Position numbers and translations under genes: made by a program
In this document: in pieces, positions 19,218-28,657 of the stretch
How positions within the stretch are numbered: the stretch's first letter is position 1
How the letters are laid out: each line of letters opens with the position of its first letter
Notes under the pieces: generated by a model
The model's input: only the letters and a program-made list of their open reading frames with translations
What the model was told of the DNA's origin: nothing
Database searches by the model: none
NCBI GenBank assembly: GCA_963727575.1
Contig: CAVSIA010000002.1
Span: forward strand, 32,459-96,458
DNA: 64,000 nucleotides
From: JAHQVI01 sp963727575
Lineage (GTDB): Bacteria; Pseudomonadota; Alphaproteobacteria; Rhizobiales; Rhodomicrobiaceae
Reading direction: 5' to 3'

Positions 19218-20327
19218 ATGGCGCAGACGCAGCTCTGGCAATGGCAATTCGGCCCCGCCGGTGTCGGCGCGCGGCTCGAGCTCGACAAATCCCCGATCGC
19301 CTTTTCCCAGATTGCCGGATGGACCGCGGACGATCACACCGCCGCATTCGGAGCGTTTCGCCAATCCTGCAAAGGCCTGCTTGCCCAGGACGACGCCGAC
19401 CAGCAAATCAGGGCGCTATGCGAACAGGCGTTGTCGGCAGCCGGGCGGCCCAGCTCGGATGAAGCGCGCGTATTCTTCGAAACCAATTTTCGTGCCTATG
19501 CCGTTGCTCGCCCCGAGACCGGCGCAATGGTGACCGGCTATTACGAGCCGGACGTTCGCGGCTCGCTTGACCCGTCCGATGAGTTCCCGGTTCCGGTCTA
19601 CGCCCTCCCCGACGACCTGGCTTTACTCGCCCCGGACGAAAATCCGGAGGGCCTGGCCACCGATCTTACCGCGGTTCGTCATACGTCGGACGGCCCTGTC
19701 CCCTACTATACCCGCCAGGAGATCGAGGAAGGCGCGCTTCACGGCCGCGGTCTCGAACTGGCATTCCTCGCCGACCCATGCGAGGCCTTCGTCATGCAGG
19801 TCCAGGGTTCGGGGCGCATCCGGCTCCCGGACGGCAGCGCGTTGCCGATCGGCTTCGCGGGCAAGAACGGCCATCCCTACACATCGATCGGCAAGGTGCT
19901 GGTCGAGCGCGGCGAACTCGATCCCGCCGCCGCCTCGCTCGGGCGCCTGCTCGAATGGCTTCGCGCCGATCCGCAGCGCGGCCGCCGGCTGATGTGGGAG
20001 AACAAATCCTATCCGTTCTTCCGCATCCGCGACGGGGCGGCCGACGCCAGCCCCACCGGGGCGCTCGGCGCGCCTTTGACGCCCGGCCGCAGCCTGGCGG
20101 TCGACCCGCGCTACCACCGGCTCGGCCTGCCGATCTGGGTATCGGCTCCGGACCTCACGGACATGTCCGGCGATGGCTTCACCCGGCTGATGATCGCCCA
20201 GGATACCGGCTCGGCCATTCGCGGACCGGTCCGCGGCGACGTCTATTGGGGTAGCGGCGAAGAAGCCGGACGGATCGCCGGTATAACCCGTCACACCTGT
20301 GATTTTCATATACTTATCCCAAATTAA
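19218..20327 (+). CDS. mltA: Membrane-bound lytic murein transglycosylase A
   Basis: Cleaves peptidoglycan glycan strands to 1,6-anhydro products. Family blocks: MVTGYYEPDVRGSLD, then VQGSGRIRLPDGSALPIGFAGKNG, LMWENKSYPFFRI, LTPGRSLAVDPRYHRLGLPI, and the end LMIAQDTGSAIRGPVRGDVYWGSG, which contains the catalytic Asp and the 3D-domain fold. No signal peptide is evident at the ATG chosen (19218), and the frame is open further up to 19125. An unseen frame error near the start could have hidden one. An Smr-domain gene follows 38 bp downstream. Confidence 0.9.
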   Translation: MAQTQLWQWQFGPAGVGARLELDKSPIAFSQIAGWTADDHTAAFGAFRQSCKGLLAQDDADQQIRALCEQALSAAGRPSSDEARVFFETNFRAYAVARPETGAMVTGYYEPDVRGSLDPSDEFPVPVYALPDDLALLAPDENPEGLATDLTAVRHTSDGPVPYYTRQEIEEGALHGRGLELAFLADPCEAFVMQVQGSGRIRLPDGSALPIGFAGKNGHPYTSIGKVLVERGELDPAAASLGRLLEWLRADPQRGRRLMWENKSYPFFRIRDGAADASPTGALGAPLTPGRSLAVDPRYHRLGLPIWVSAPDLTDMSGDGFTRLMIAQDTGSAIRGPVRGDVYWGSGEEAGRIAGITRHTCDFHILIPN

Positions 20328-20365
20328 GGGGTTGATGAGCACAGTGCTCACGGGTCCGGCAGGGG

Positions 20366-21004
20366 ATGGGTATGACTTCGAAGCCGCCATCGCGGAAACG
20401 GCCGCTGACCGCCGAGGAGGCGGAGCTGTGGGCGGTTGCCATGCGCGATGCGCAGGCGCTTCGGCGGCGGCGAACGGTGGAGCATCGCGCGGCGGCGAAG
20501 GCGCGCGACAAGGCCGAAGCCGCAGGGTCATCCGAGGCCGAGACGCCACCGGAACCGCGCAGCACCCCCTCCGCGCCGCGGTCGGCGCCGCGATCCGAGA
20601 GACGGACACCGCCGGACAAAGCGCCGGTTCCTCCGCTCGGCCATTTCGACGAACGCCAGCGCCGAAAGCTTTCCCGGAATGTGGACACCATCGACGCGCG
20701 GATCGATCTCCACGGCATGCGGCAGCGCGAGGCGCATCTGGCGCTGCGCAGTTTTCTCACCTCCTGCGCGGTCCACGGTCATCGGACGGTGCTCGTCATC
20801 ACCGGCAAGGGCACCCGGGCCGAGATCGAGCGTCAGCGCGACTTCACGGGCGAAGAGCGCGGGGTGCTGCGGCGGCTGGTGCCGCAATGGCTGGCCGAGC
20901 ACGAGTTCCGCTCGATCGTGATCAGCTTCGCAACCGCCGGGCCGAGACATGGCGGCGAAGGTGCGCTCTATGTCCGGCTACGGAAATTCTCCCAGCACGG
21001 CTGA
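20366..21004 (+). CDS. Smr (MutS2 C-terminal-like) domain protein
   Basis: 212 residues. The first 95 are charged, Pro/Ala-rich and probably disordered. The C-terminal Smr domain has IDLHGMRQREAHLALRSFL and VLVITGKGTRAE, followed later by the GEGALYVRLRK end. These are the LDLHG and TGKG motifs of Smr nucleases. Likely nucleic-acid processing, but the substrate is unknown. The position directly after mltA is conserved in Hyphomicrobiales. The start ATG at 20366 could be replaced by ATG 20372. Confidence 0.88.
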   Translation: MGMTSKPPSRKRPLTAEEAELWAVAMRDAQALRRRRTVEHRAAAKARDKAEAAGSSEAETPPEPRSTPSAPRSAPRSERRTPPDKAPVPPLGHFDERQRRKLSRNVDTIDARIDLHGMRQREAHLALRSFLTSCAVHGHRTVLVITGKGTRAEIERQRDFTGEERGVLRRLVPQWLAEHEFRSIVISFATAGPRHGGEGALYVRLRKFSQHG

Positions 21005-21094
21005 TCGCGCTTCGGGCCTCCGGAATTTGCAATGCAGCCATGCTGAAATAACCGGGCACTTGCCCGCTTCGCCAATTTCGGTGTTTCTCAAGCC

Positions 21095-21689
21095 ATGACC
21101 GAAATCGTTGTTCGCCATCGCTCTGTTCGGCTTTGCCGCGGCCATCACGCCGGGGCCGAACAATGTCATGTTGACCGCCTCCGGATCGGCCTTCGGTCTG
21201 AGCCGGTCGATTCCGCACATCCTTGGCATCGCGTTCGGCTATCCGATCATGGTGTTTGCCGTGGGGCTCGGCCTGGGCGAGATCTTCACGCGCTATCCGC
21301 AGATCCATCTGGGCCTGAAATATGTCGGCGCGGCCTATCTGCTCTACCTCGCCTGGCGGATCGCGCAGTCCGGCGGCCCGGAGCAGGGCACCGTCACGGC
21401 ACGTCCACTGACCTTTTTCGAAGCGGCGGCCTTCCAGTGGGTCAACCCCAAAGCCTGGATGATCGCCATCAGCGCGATTCCTACGTTCACCACGATCGGC
21501 GGCAACTACCACGCAGAGCTTCTGCTGATCTGCGTGGTGTTCCTGATCGTGACGATCCCGAGCTGCGCGGCCTGGTGCCTGTTCGGCGTCGGCCTGCGTC
21601 AGCTCATCCGCTCGCCCCGGACCGCGCGGATCGTCAATCTCGTGCTCGCCGCCCTGGTGGCCGCTTCGGTGGTGTTGCTGTTTATCTAG
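21095..21689 (+). CDS. LysE-family exporter (start-proximal frameshift)
   Basis: About 198 residues with six predicted membrane segments. The LysE/RhtB signature ALFGFAAAITPGPNNVMLTASG is near the N-terminus, YVGAAYLLYLAWRI in the middle and FEAAAFQWVNPKAWMIAISA in the second half. The continuous frame begins only at a TTG (21108). The ATG at 21095 reads MTEIV and then needs one base removed (about 21109) to continue as FAIALF, a normal family start. Exported substrate (an amino acid or small metabolite) is not predictable. The TAG stop is the first bases of a palindromic repeat. Confidence 0.85.
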
Positions 21690-21740
21690 AGCGTGATCGG
21701 GAAAAGTGGAATCCGGTTTTCCGTTCGATCACGCGATCAG
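21687..21740. repeat. Dispersed palindromic repeat, single copy
   Basis: Same unit as the array at the window end: GCGTGATC pairs with GATCACGC and an inner GGGAAAA pairs with TTTTCC, so transcripts could fold into a long hairpin. It begins TAGAGC, and the TAG is the stop codon of the LysE-type gene. It lies between that gene and the convergent aminotransferase gene and might act as a bidirectional terminator or messenger-end stabiliser (inference). Confidence 0.8.
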
Positions 21741-21777
21741 CAAAGGAATTTTGGAGCGGGCCAAAGCGAAGTTGTTT

Positions 21778-23177
21778 CTATCTAAACGGTGATGCCGCTC
21801 TAAATCCCTCAGCCGCGACCCAGGCTTCGGTCTTCGCTATTGCGCGCTCCAGCCGGTCGAACAACTCATTGATCTCGCTGCCTTGAATGATCAGCGGCGG
21901 GCAGATAGCGAGGGTGTCGACCAGGGCACGCAGGATGAGCCCTTCGTCTTCGCAAAATTTCGCAGCGCGCGCGGCAACGCCCTGCTCCGGCGCGAAAGGC
22001 CGCTTCGTCGCCTTGTCCGCGACGATCTCGACGCCCGCCATCAGGCCGACGCCGCGGACCTCGCCGACCAGCGGATGATCGGCGAGCGCCTGAAGGCGGG
22101 TGCGGAAAATCGGCGCGACGGAGCGGACGTGCTCCGGGATCTTGTCGCGCTCGTAGATCTCGATGGCCTTGTTGCCGATCGCGGCCGAAACCGGATGGCC
22201 GGAATAGGTGAAGCCGTGCGCGAAGGTGCCGATCTTCCGGCTTTCGTCGAGCATCGCCTGATACACGTCCTCCGAGACCGTGATGGCGGCCATCGGGGCA
22301 TAGGCCGAGGTCAGCCCTTTCGCCATGGAAATGCTGTCCGGCTGGATGTCGAACGTCTCGCAGCCGAACATCCGCCCGGTGCGCCCGAATCCGCAGATCA
22401 CCTCGTCGACGATGAACAGCACGTCGTATTTGTTCGAGCACGGCCTGGATCTTCTGGAAATAGCCCTTCGGCGGCACGATGACCCCGCCCGCGCCCATCA
22501 CCGGCTCGGCGATGAAGGCGGCGACGGTGTCCGGCCCTTCGAGCTGGATCATGTCCTCGAGCTCATGGGCGAGGCGGTCGGAGAACTGCTCCTCGGTTTC
22601 CGACGGCAGCGCCTCGCGATAATAATGCGGACAGGTCAGATGCCGGACCCAGGTGAACGGCAGGTCGAAGTCGAGATGATTGGCCGGCAGGCCAGTCAGG
22701 CTGGCCGAGGCAAGCGTGACGCCGTGATAGGCGCGCTTGCGCGAGAGGATCTTCTTCTTCTGCGTCTTGCCGCGGGCATTGTTGTAATACCAGGCAAGCT
22801 TGATCTGGGTGTCGTTCGCCTCCGAACCGGACGATGTGAAGAAAATCTTCGAGGCCGGGGCCGGCGAGATCTCCTTCAGCTTCTCCGCGAGCGCGATCGC
22901 CGGATCGTGGCTCTTGCCGCTGAACAGATGCGCCGATGCGAGCGTCGCAAGCTGCTTGCGCCCGGCTTCGACCAGCTCTTCATTTCCATAACCGAGCGTC
23001 GTACACCAGAGCCCGGCCATGCCCTCGATATACGGCTTGCCCGCGCTGTCGTAGACGTAAATGCCCTTGCCGCTCTCGATGACCAGCGGGCCGGTGTCGC
23101 GAAATGTCCTGGAGGTTGGTATAAGGGTGGATAAGCGTTTCGATGTCTCTTGCGAGTGCGTTCGCACTGACCGTCAT
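21778..23177 (-). CDS. Class-III PLP-dependent aminotransferase (two frameshifts)
   Basis: About 465 residues when repaired. The N-terminus MTVSANALARDIETLIHPYT starts at 23177. A probable extra base at 23108-23109 separates NLQ from TFRDTGPLVIESGKGIYVYD. The middle frame has FTSSGSEANDTQIKLAWYY and SRKRAYHGVTLASASLTGLP. Near 22435 another extra base breaks IQAVL from YDVLFIVDEVICGFGRTG, the PLP ring-stacking Asp region. SISMAKGLTSAYAPMAAI contains the Schiff-base Lys. The family acts on omega-amino acids, polyamines or beta-alanine with pyruvate; the substrate here is not decided by the sequence. Length and motifs are otherwise normal. Confidence 0.88.
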
Positions 23178-23312
23178 GGGCACTGACCTTAACTCTCGAG
23201 CTATGTCGGCATATATTGTCCACCGCCCGGCACGCTCGGTTTGAAAAGGCCGGGAGTTTGCTCTTATTAACATAGGAATGCTAATATCCGCGCCCAATCC
23301 GGAGGAGACGCT

Positions 23313-24377
23313 GTGCGATATTATCTGCACCAATCGCGAAAGGCCGTCTGGAGCCAGAGGATCGCTCTGCTCTTTTTTGTGCTGTTTGCGGTGACGTTCG
23401 GATTGCATCGTCTCGGCCAGATGCCGACGAATGTGGCTATGAAACTGCTCGGCGTGTCCATCGTCGGCGCCGTGCTCGCGGTCGTCCTCGGATTTGCGGC
23501 GCTTGGCGGGATCTGGCGCGAAGGCTTCACCGGGGCCGGCAAGGCGGTGATCGGCATCCTGTTCGGCGCGGCGGTTCTTGGCGTGCCGCTATGGTCGATG
23601 CCCAACCTCTTGACGCTGCCGCGGATCTACGAGGTCAGCACCGACATCCGGAACCCTCCGTCGTTCAACAAGATCGCGCCCCTCCGCGAGGGCGATGGCG
23701 TCAATCCTCCGAGCTTCCAGGAAAGCTCCGCCAAGCTTCAGGTCGAGGCCTATCCCGATATCAAGCCGCTGCCGATCGACCGGCCGACCGAGGACGCCTA
23801 CAGCGCGGTCCGCGAAGCGGTCAAGAACATGAATTGGAAGATCGTCGCGGAGAACCCTCCCGCGGACGGCAATACCGGCACAATCGAAGCGACGCATCGA
23901 TCGCTGTTCTTCGGCTTCACCGACGACATGGCCATCCGCGTTGCCGGCATCGGAAACGGCACCCGGGTCGATGTTCACGCCTCGGCGCGCAACGGCCATC
24001 ACGATCTGGGCCGAAACGCCGACAGCGTCCGCGAGCTGTTCTCCGAGGTCAAGACCCGCCTCAGCGAGATCGACAAGAACGAGAAGATGGAGAACGCCAT
24101 CGCCGTGCGCGAATTACGTCTGAAGAAGGCGATGGAGGAAAAGGAACGCGAGCGCATCGCGGCCGAGCGTGAGGAGGCCCGCCGCCGTGCGCGCGCCGCG
24201 GCCCTTACGCGGGAGAGCCAGGTATCCAGTAGCGAGAATGGCGGGTCGGCTGAGAGTCAGCAGCAACGCGGCCAGTTTCGACCAGAAGCTTCAGATGCCC
24301 AAGTACAGAATAGGCGGCAGCGTCGGTCAGCGAGGACGCGAGCCCTTCGTAAATTCTGGGAACAATTGAATCAATAG
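23313..24377 (+). CDS. DUF1499 domain membrane protein
   Basis: 354 residues from a GTG with GGAGGAGA upstream. Three membrane segments occupy the first 95 residues. A soluble DUF1499 domain follows, with EDAYSAVREAVKNMNWKIV, GTIEATHRSLFFGFTDDMAI and RVDVHASARNGHHDLGRNA. The tail is a long charged helix (EKERERIAAEREEARRRARA), probably coiled coil. The last 57 codons (24205-24377) overlap the MBL-fold gene on the other strand and look non-conserved. The true end may lie earlier, hidden by an indel. Function unknown. Confidence 0.78.
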   Translation: MRYYLHQSRKAVWSQRIALLFFVLFAVTFGLHRLGQMPTNVAMKLLGVSIVGAVLAVVLGFAALGGIWREGFTGAGKAVIGILFGAAVLGVPLWSMPNLLTLPRIYEVSTDIRNPPSFNKIAPLREGDGVNPPSFQESSAKLQVEAYPDIKPLPIDRPTEDAYSAVREAVKNMNWKIVAENPPADGNTGTIEATHRSLFFGFTDDMAIRVAGIGNGTRVDVHASARNGHHDLGRNADSVRELFSEVKTRLSEIDKNEKMENAIAVRELRLKKAMEEKERERIAAEREEARRRARAAALTRESQVSSSENGGSAESQQQRGQFRPEASDAQVQNRRQRRSARTRALRKFWEQLNQ

Positions 24378-25131
24378 TGTCGAGCCCGTCGCGCAGGCAT
24401 TCGAGGATCTGCGACTCGCGCCAGCGGCGATGCATGATGAACGCCTTGACCAGTCGTTGCGCCTGATCGACGCGGCCGCCATGGCCGGGGAAATAGACCT
24501 GCTCCGGCCGCCCCAGCAGCACTTCCAGCGAGCGGATATAGTCGCCCATATCGCCTTCCGGCGGCGCGACGACGGTGGTGTTCCAGCCCATGACGTGATC
24601 GCCCGATAGCAGGATCTGGCCGTCATTGAGCGCGAAACAGAGATGGTCGGGCGCATGGCCGGGCGTAAAGATCGCTTCGAGCGACCAGTTGCCGCCCTCG
24701 ATCTTCTCGCCTCCGGTGAGCCGCCGGTCGGGCGTAAAATCGGCATCCAGGAACGACTCGGCCGAAGGGCTGAGCTGCACCGCGCCGCGCTCCTCGGGCG
24801 TAGAGCCGTAGCCGAGCACTTCGGCGCCCGTCATCTCGGCGAAACGGGTGAGGCCGGCGCTGTGGTCCTTGTGCGTGTGAGTCAGGAAGATATGAGTGAC
24901 CCGCTCGCCATTCTTGGCCAGTTCGGCAAGGATGGCGTTGAGATGCTCGTCGTCGTCGGGGCCGGGATCGACCACGGCGACCTCGCCGGTGCCGACGATA
25001 TAGGTGTTCGTGCCCTTGAAGGTGAACGGGTTCGGGTTGTTGGCAAGCAAGCGCCTAAGGCCCGGTCCGACCTCTTCGGCGACGCCGGGGGTTGCCTCGA
25101 ATTCACGCGAGAAAGGCAGAGAAACACTCAT
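24205..25131 (-). CDS. MBL-fold metallo-hydrolase
   Basis: About 308 residues. The metal-binding motif is FLTHTHKDHSAGLTRF (HxHxDH), with further ligands in FTPGHAPDHLCF, LLSGDHVMGWNTTVV and YFPGHGGRV. The C-terminal part (RESQILECLRDGLDTIDSIV) matches the LACTB2-like/winged-helix tail common in alphaproteobacterial members. The natural substrate is unknown. The ATG at 25131 (MSVSLPFSREFEATPG) is preferred to 25143. The 3' end overlaps the DUF1499 frame antisense by 173 bp. Confidence 0.87.
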   Translation of the reverse strand: MSVSLPFSREFEATPGVAEEVGPGLRRLLANNPNPFTFKGTNTYIVGTGEVAVVDPGPDDDEHLNAILAELAKNGERVTHIFLTHTHKDHSAGLTRFAEMTGAEVLGYGSTPEERGAVQLSPSAESFLDADFTPDRRLTGGEKIEGGNWSLEAIFTPGHAPDHLCFALNDGQILLSGDHVMGWNTTVVAPPEGDMGDYIRSLEVLLGRPEQVYFPGHGGRVDQAQRLVKAFIMHRRWRESQILECLRDGLDTIDSIVPRIYEGLASSLTDAAAYSVLGHLKLLVETGRVAADSQPTRHSRYWIPGSPA

Positions 25132-25245
25132 ATTCCGCTCCACTTTGCCGCAGAGGGCGCGGCAAGCTCATGATCCAGCCGGACGGTCCGCCAGCATTGG
25201 TACCCACAATAGTGCCGCTAGCCGGCAATTCCAGGCGAAATGGGC

Positions 25246-25878
25246 TCAAGCCGCGCCGCGTTCAAGCGATTGCCCGGCGGCGGCCACGGGGCCGAGCAGG
25301 TTGACCATCAACGCGGTGACCCGGTCCTTGCCCTGATTGGCGATCCGGTGCGGGCGGTCGCCGGCATAGCGCGCGGTCTCGCCTGCGCTGAGCTGGAATT
25401 CCTCCTCGCCGACAGTGATCGACACCGATCCGCTCAGAAGGGTCAGATTTTCCACCGAGCCGGCCGGATGCGGGTCCGATTCCAGCACGCCGCCGGGCTC
25501 GGCCTCGAAATAATACCACTGCACCAGCTCGACGGTCTTGATCCACCCGGCGATGCACAGCTTGCAGCGTCCATCCTCGCTCATGAGCAGCGGCGTTCCC
25601 GCCGGCCCGAGCTTTTCGATCAGCGCGGGCGTATCCTCGCCGCGCAGAATCTCCTCGATCGGGGCGTTGAGCGCGCGGGCGAGCTTGTAGATCGTGCTCA
25701 GCGTCGGGTTGGTCTCGTTTTTCTCGATCTGCGAGATGATCGACTTGGCGACGCCGGACTGCTCCGACAGGTCGCCCAGCGAGTAATTATAGGCGCGCCG
25801 CAGCCGGTTGATGGTCTTGCCGAGCTTGGCCGCCACCTGGGGTCCGTCGTCCGCGCCTCCTCCCTTTCTCATTGACAT
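25246..25878 (-). CDS. XRE-family regulator with cupin sensor domain
   Basis: 210 residues. The N-terminal helix-turn-helix (about residues 20-75) contains YSLGDLSEQSGVAKSIISQI and NPTLSTIYKLARALN. The C-terminal cupin (about 135-200) contains DPHPAGSVENLTLLSGSVSI and SAGETARYAGDRPHRIANQG. It is divergent from DUF2849-cysI-DUF934. XRE-cupin regulators of the SutR/YdcN type control sulfur genes, so control of the adjacent sulfite-reductase operon is a reasonable inference. An inverted repeat (25907-25922) lies 28 bp upstream of its start. Confidence 0.88.
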   Translation of the reverse strand: MSMRKGGGADDGPQVAAKLGKTINRLRRAYNYSLGDLSEQSGVAKSIISQIEKNETNPTLSTIYKLARALNAPIEEILRGEDTPALIEKLGPAGTPLLMSEDGRCKLCIAGWIKTVELVQWYYFEAEPGGVLESDPHPAGSVENLTLLSGSVSITVGEEEFQLSAGETARYAGDRPHRIANQGKDRVTALMVNLLGPVAAAGQSLERGAA

Positions 25879-25906
25879 TTTTATGTGCTGACCTCATCTG
25901 TTAACT

Positions 25907-25922
25907 GTTCTATAAAAAGAAC
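25907..25922. promoter_or_regulatory. Inverted repeat in XRE-cupin/DUF2849 divergent gap
   Basis: GTTCT-ATAAAA-AGAAC, five-base arms around a six-base AT spacer. It is the clearest palindrome in the 284-bp gap between the XRE-cupin gene and DUF2849-cysI and is a candidate operator for the regulator. The rest of the gap (25923-26162) shows no recognisable gene. Confidence 0.35.
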
Positions 25923-26162
25923 GGCATTATGATTATGAAGCGATCCACCGCTGCAAGAACAAGGCGAATTTGCTTGTGATGGCGAGCTTCGGAAGAGGAA
26001 ATGCCTCTGATTGGGCTTTCGTAGGGATAAATTTATCATCGGCGTTCGTTTTTGAAAACAAAATTCGACAGAACCGCCTCTGGTGAGCATAGCCGCGAAC
26101 CGGGGGAATGCCGAAAGCAAAACGACCGAACGTCAGCGGTAACGCGTTTCGCGGAGATGACC

Positions 26163-26519
26163 ATGGCCAAGACATCAGCTTTTCACATCGTAACTGCGAA
26201 CCACCTCCTCGAAGGACACTCGATTTTCCTCGCCGATGATGGCTGGACGTCCGATCACCGCAGCGCGCGCATCGCCAGCGGCGCCGAGCAGGCGGCTGCG
26301 CTCGAAGCGCTGGGCCGCGTCGATGAGGACGGGAACCGGGTCGTCGGCGTTTATCTGGTCGCCGTCGAGGTTGACGAGGACGGCCATCCCGAGCCGACGC
26401 ATTACCGCGAAAAGATGCGTGTCCGCGCGCGTCCGTCGTTCTGGCCAGATCCGGTCAAGCCCCGTACGCCAGCCTATGCTCAGGGCGGCAACCGGGAGGT
26501 ACAGCATGTATCATTATGA
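26163..26519 (+). CDS. DUF2849 protein, sulfite-reductase operon
   Basis: 118 residues, with ITANHLLEG-like start (FHIVTANHLLEGHSIFLADDG) and a VGVYLVAVEVDEDGHPEPTH stretch typical of DUF2849. It is always seen directly before cysI-type genes in alphaproteobacteria, where it probably assists assimilatory sulfite reduction; the mechanism is unknown. The ATG at 26163 follows GGAGATGACC. Its 3' end overlaps cysI by 14 bp, so the two are translationally coupled. Confidence 0.88.
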   Translation: MAKTSAFHIVTANHLLEGHSIFLADDGWTSDHRSARIASGAEQAAALEALGRVDEDGNRVVGVYLVAVEVDEDGHPEPTHYREKMRVRARPSFWPDPVKPRTPAYAQGGNREVQHVSL

Positions 26520-28162
26520 CACGTTCGATCATCAATTCGTCCGCGAACGGGTCACCCAGTTCCGCAGTCAGGTCGAGCGCCGCCTTTCGGGCGCGCTGAA
26601 CGAAGAGGAGTTCAAGCCGCTCCGCCTGATGAACGGCCTCTATCTCCAGCTTCACGCCTATATGCTGCGCGTGGCGATTCCCTACGGCACGCTGTCGTCG
26701 AAGCAGATGCGCAAGCTCGCCGACATCGCCGAGAAATACGATCGCGGCTACGGCCATTTCACCACGCGCCAGAACATCCAGTTCAACTGGCCGAAGCTGA
26801 AGGACGTGCCCGACATTCTCGACGAGCTGGCCGATGTCGAGATGCACGCCATCCAGACCTCGGGCAATTGCATCCGCAATGTCACGGCCGACCCTTATGC
26901 GGGCGTCGCCGCCGACGAGATCGCCGACCCGCGGCCGACCTGCGAGCTGCTGCGGCAGTGGTCCAGCAACCATCCGGAATTCTCCTTCCTGCCGCGCAAG
27001 TTCAAGATCGCGGTGACCGGCGCGCGCGCGGATCGCGCGGTGATCAAATTCCACGACATCGGCTTGCGCATCGTCCGCAACGATGCCGGGCGAGTTCGGC
27101 TACGAGGTCTGGGCCGGCGGCGGTCTCGGGCGGACGCCGATGATCGGCATCCAGGTCCGCGATTTCGTTCCGGCGGCGGAGCTTCTGCGCTATGTCGAAG
27201 CGGTCATGCGCGTCTACAACGCCGAAGGGCGGCGCGACAACAAATACAAGGCGCGGATCAAGATCCTGGTGCACGAGAAGGGCGGCGATGCCTTCCGCCA
27301 GGAGGTCGAACGTGAATTTTCGCGGATCCCGCGCGACGAGGCCGTCCCGGTCGAAAAGGAAATCGCGCGGATCCAGCAATTCTTCATGCCGCCGGACTAT
27401 GAAACGCCCGGTAATGGCAGCGATGGCCTGGCGGCGGCTCGGCAGTCGCATCCCGATTTCGCCCGCTGGGCACGGGTGAACAGCCGCGCTCATAAGGCGC
27501 GGGGCTATACGATTGCCGTGATTTCGCTGAAGCCGACCGGCGGTGCGCCGGGCGATGCCACCGGCGAGCAGATGCGGGCCATGGCGGACGCCGCCGACAA
27601 ATACAGTCTCGGCGAGCTGCGGATTTCGGCCGAGCAGAACGTGATCCTGCCCAATGTGAAGACGGCCGATCTGTTCGCGCTCTGGCAGGACCTGGAGCGG
27701 GCCGGCCTTGCGGCGGCCAACGCCGAGATGATCAGCGACGTGGTCGCCTGCCCGGGTCTGGATTACTGCGCGCTGGCGACGGCGCGTTCGATCCCGATCG
27801 CGCAGGAAATTACCGAGCGCTTCGCCGATCCGGCGCTGCAGGAGAAGATCGGGCCGATCCGCATCAAGATCTCCGGCTGCATCAATGCCTGCGGGCATCA
27901 CCATGTCGGCGATATAGGCATTCTCGGCCTGGAGAAGACCGGCGCCGAAGCCTATCAGATCACGCTTGGCGGCGACCCGACGGAGACCGCCGCCATCGGC
28001 GAACGCTCAGGCCCCGGCTTTCCCGCCGAAGGCGTGACCGATGCCATCGAGCGCCTGATCCACTTCTATCTGGCGAAGCGGGAGGACGGCGAGACCTTCA
28101 AGCAGGCCTATCAGCGCCTCGGTCATGGCGTGATGAAGGAGGCGCTCTATGCCGCTCATTAG
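26506..28162 (+). CDS. cysI: Siroheme nitrite/sulfite reductase, hemoprotein subunit (one frameshift)
   Basis: Six-electron reduction of sulfite to sulfide (or nitrite to ammonia) with siroheme and 4Fe-4S. About 552 residues when repaired. RGYGHFTTRQNIQFNWPKL and IQTSGNCIRNVTADPYAGVA are in the first half. At 27088-27090 GGG should be GG, joining IVRNDAG to EFGYEVWAGGGLGRTPMIG. The cluster ligands are ACPGLDYCALATARS (CX5C) and ISGCINACGHHHVGDIGILG (CX3C). Overlaps with DUF2849 and DUF934 on either side indicate one operon. Sulfite is favoured by the DUF2849/DUF934 partners. Confidence 0.93.
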
Positions 28163-28652
28163 GGACGGGCGCTTCGTCGAGGACGATTGGGTGCGCGTCG
28201 GGGCCGACGAGGCGGACGGCGCGTCAGGCAAGGTGATCGTGCCGTTCGACCTGCTCAAGGAGAAAAGCGCGGATTTCCCGGCGCAGGCGAGCGCGCTCGG
28301 CATCGAGGCGGCGAATGACACCGATCCGGATGCCCTTGCGCGATGGTTCGACAAGGTGCGGCTGATTTCCGTGCAGTTTCCCAAATCCGCGGACGGGCGC
28401 GGTTACTCGATTGCCACGCGGCTGCGGCGGCTCGGCTATCGCGGCGAGCTGCGCGCGACCGGCCACATCATCGCCGACCAGTACGCCCTCGCCCGGAGCT
28501 GCGGCTTCGACACGGTCGAGATTTCCCAGGCTCAGGCGGAGCGGCAGCCGGAAGGGCATTGGCTCGACGCGCAGCGCGCGATGACGCTGGCCTATCAGCG
28601 CGGCTACGGTCCCTTGCGCAATATCCTGACGTCGCGCTGGGCTTCACAATAA
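28149..28652 (+). CDS. DUF934 protein, sulfite-reduction partner
   Basis: 167 residues. The conserved C-terminal half has QFPKSADGRGYSIATRLRRL, then RATGHIIADQYALARSCGFD and the end AYQRGYGPLRNI. DUF934 proteins accompany CysI in alpha- and betaproteobacteria and are thought to help assimilatory sulfite reduction. It overlaps the cysI stop by 14 bp. cysH, often next, is not present; the following gene is convergent. Confidence 0.9.
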   Translation: MPLIRDGRFVEDDWVRVGADEADGASGKVIVPFDLLKEKSADFPAQASALGIEAANDTDPDALARWFDKVRLISVQFPKSADGRGYSIATRLRRLGYRGELRATGHIIADQYALARSCGFDTVEISQAQAERQPEGHWLDAQRAMTLAYQRGYGPLRNILTSRWASQ

Positions 28653-28657
28653 ATTGC

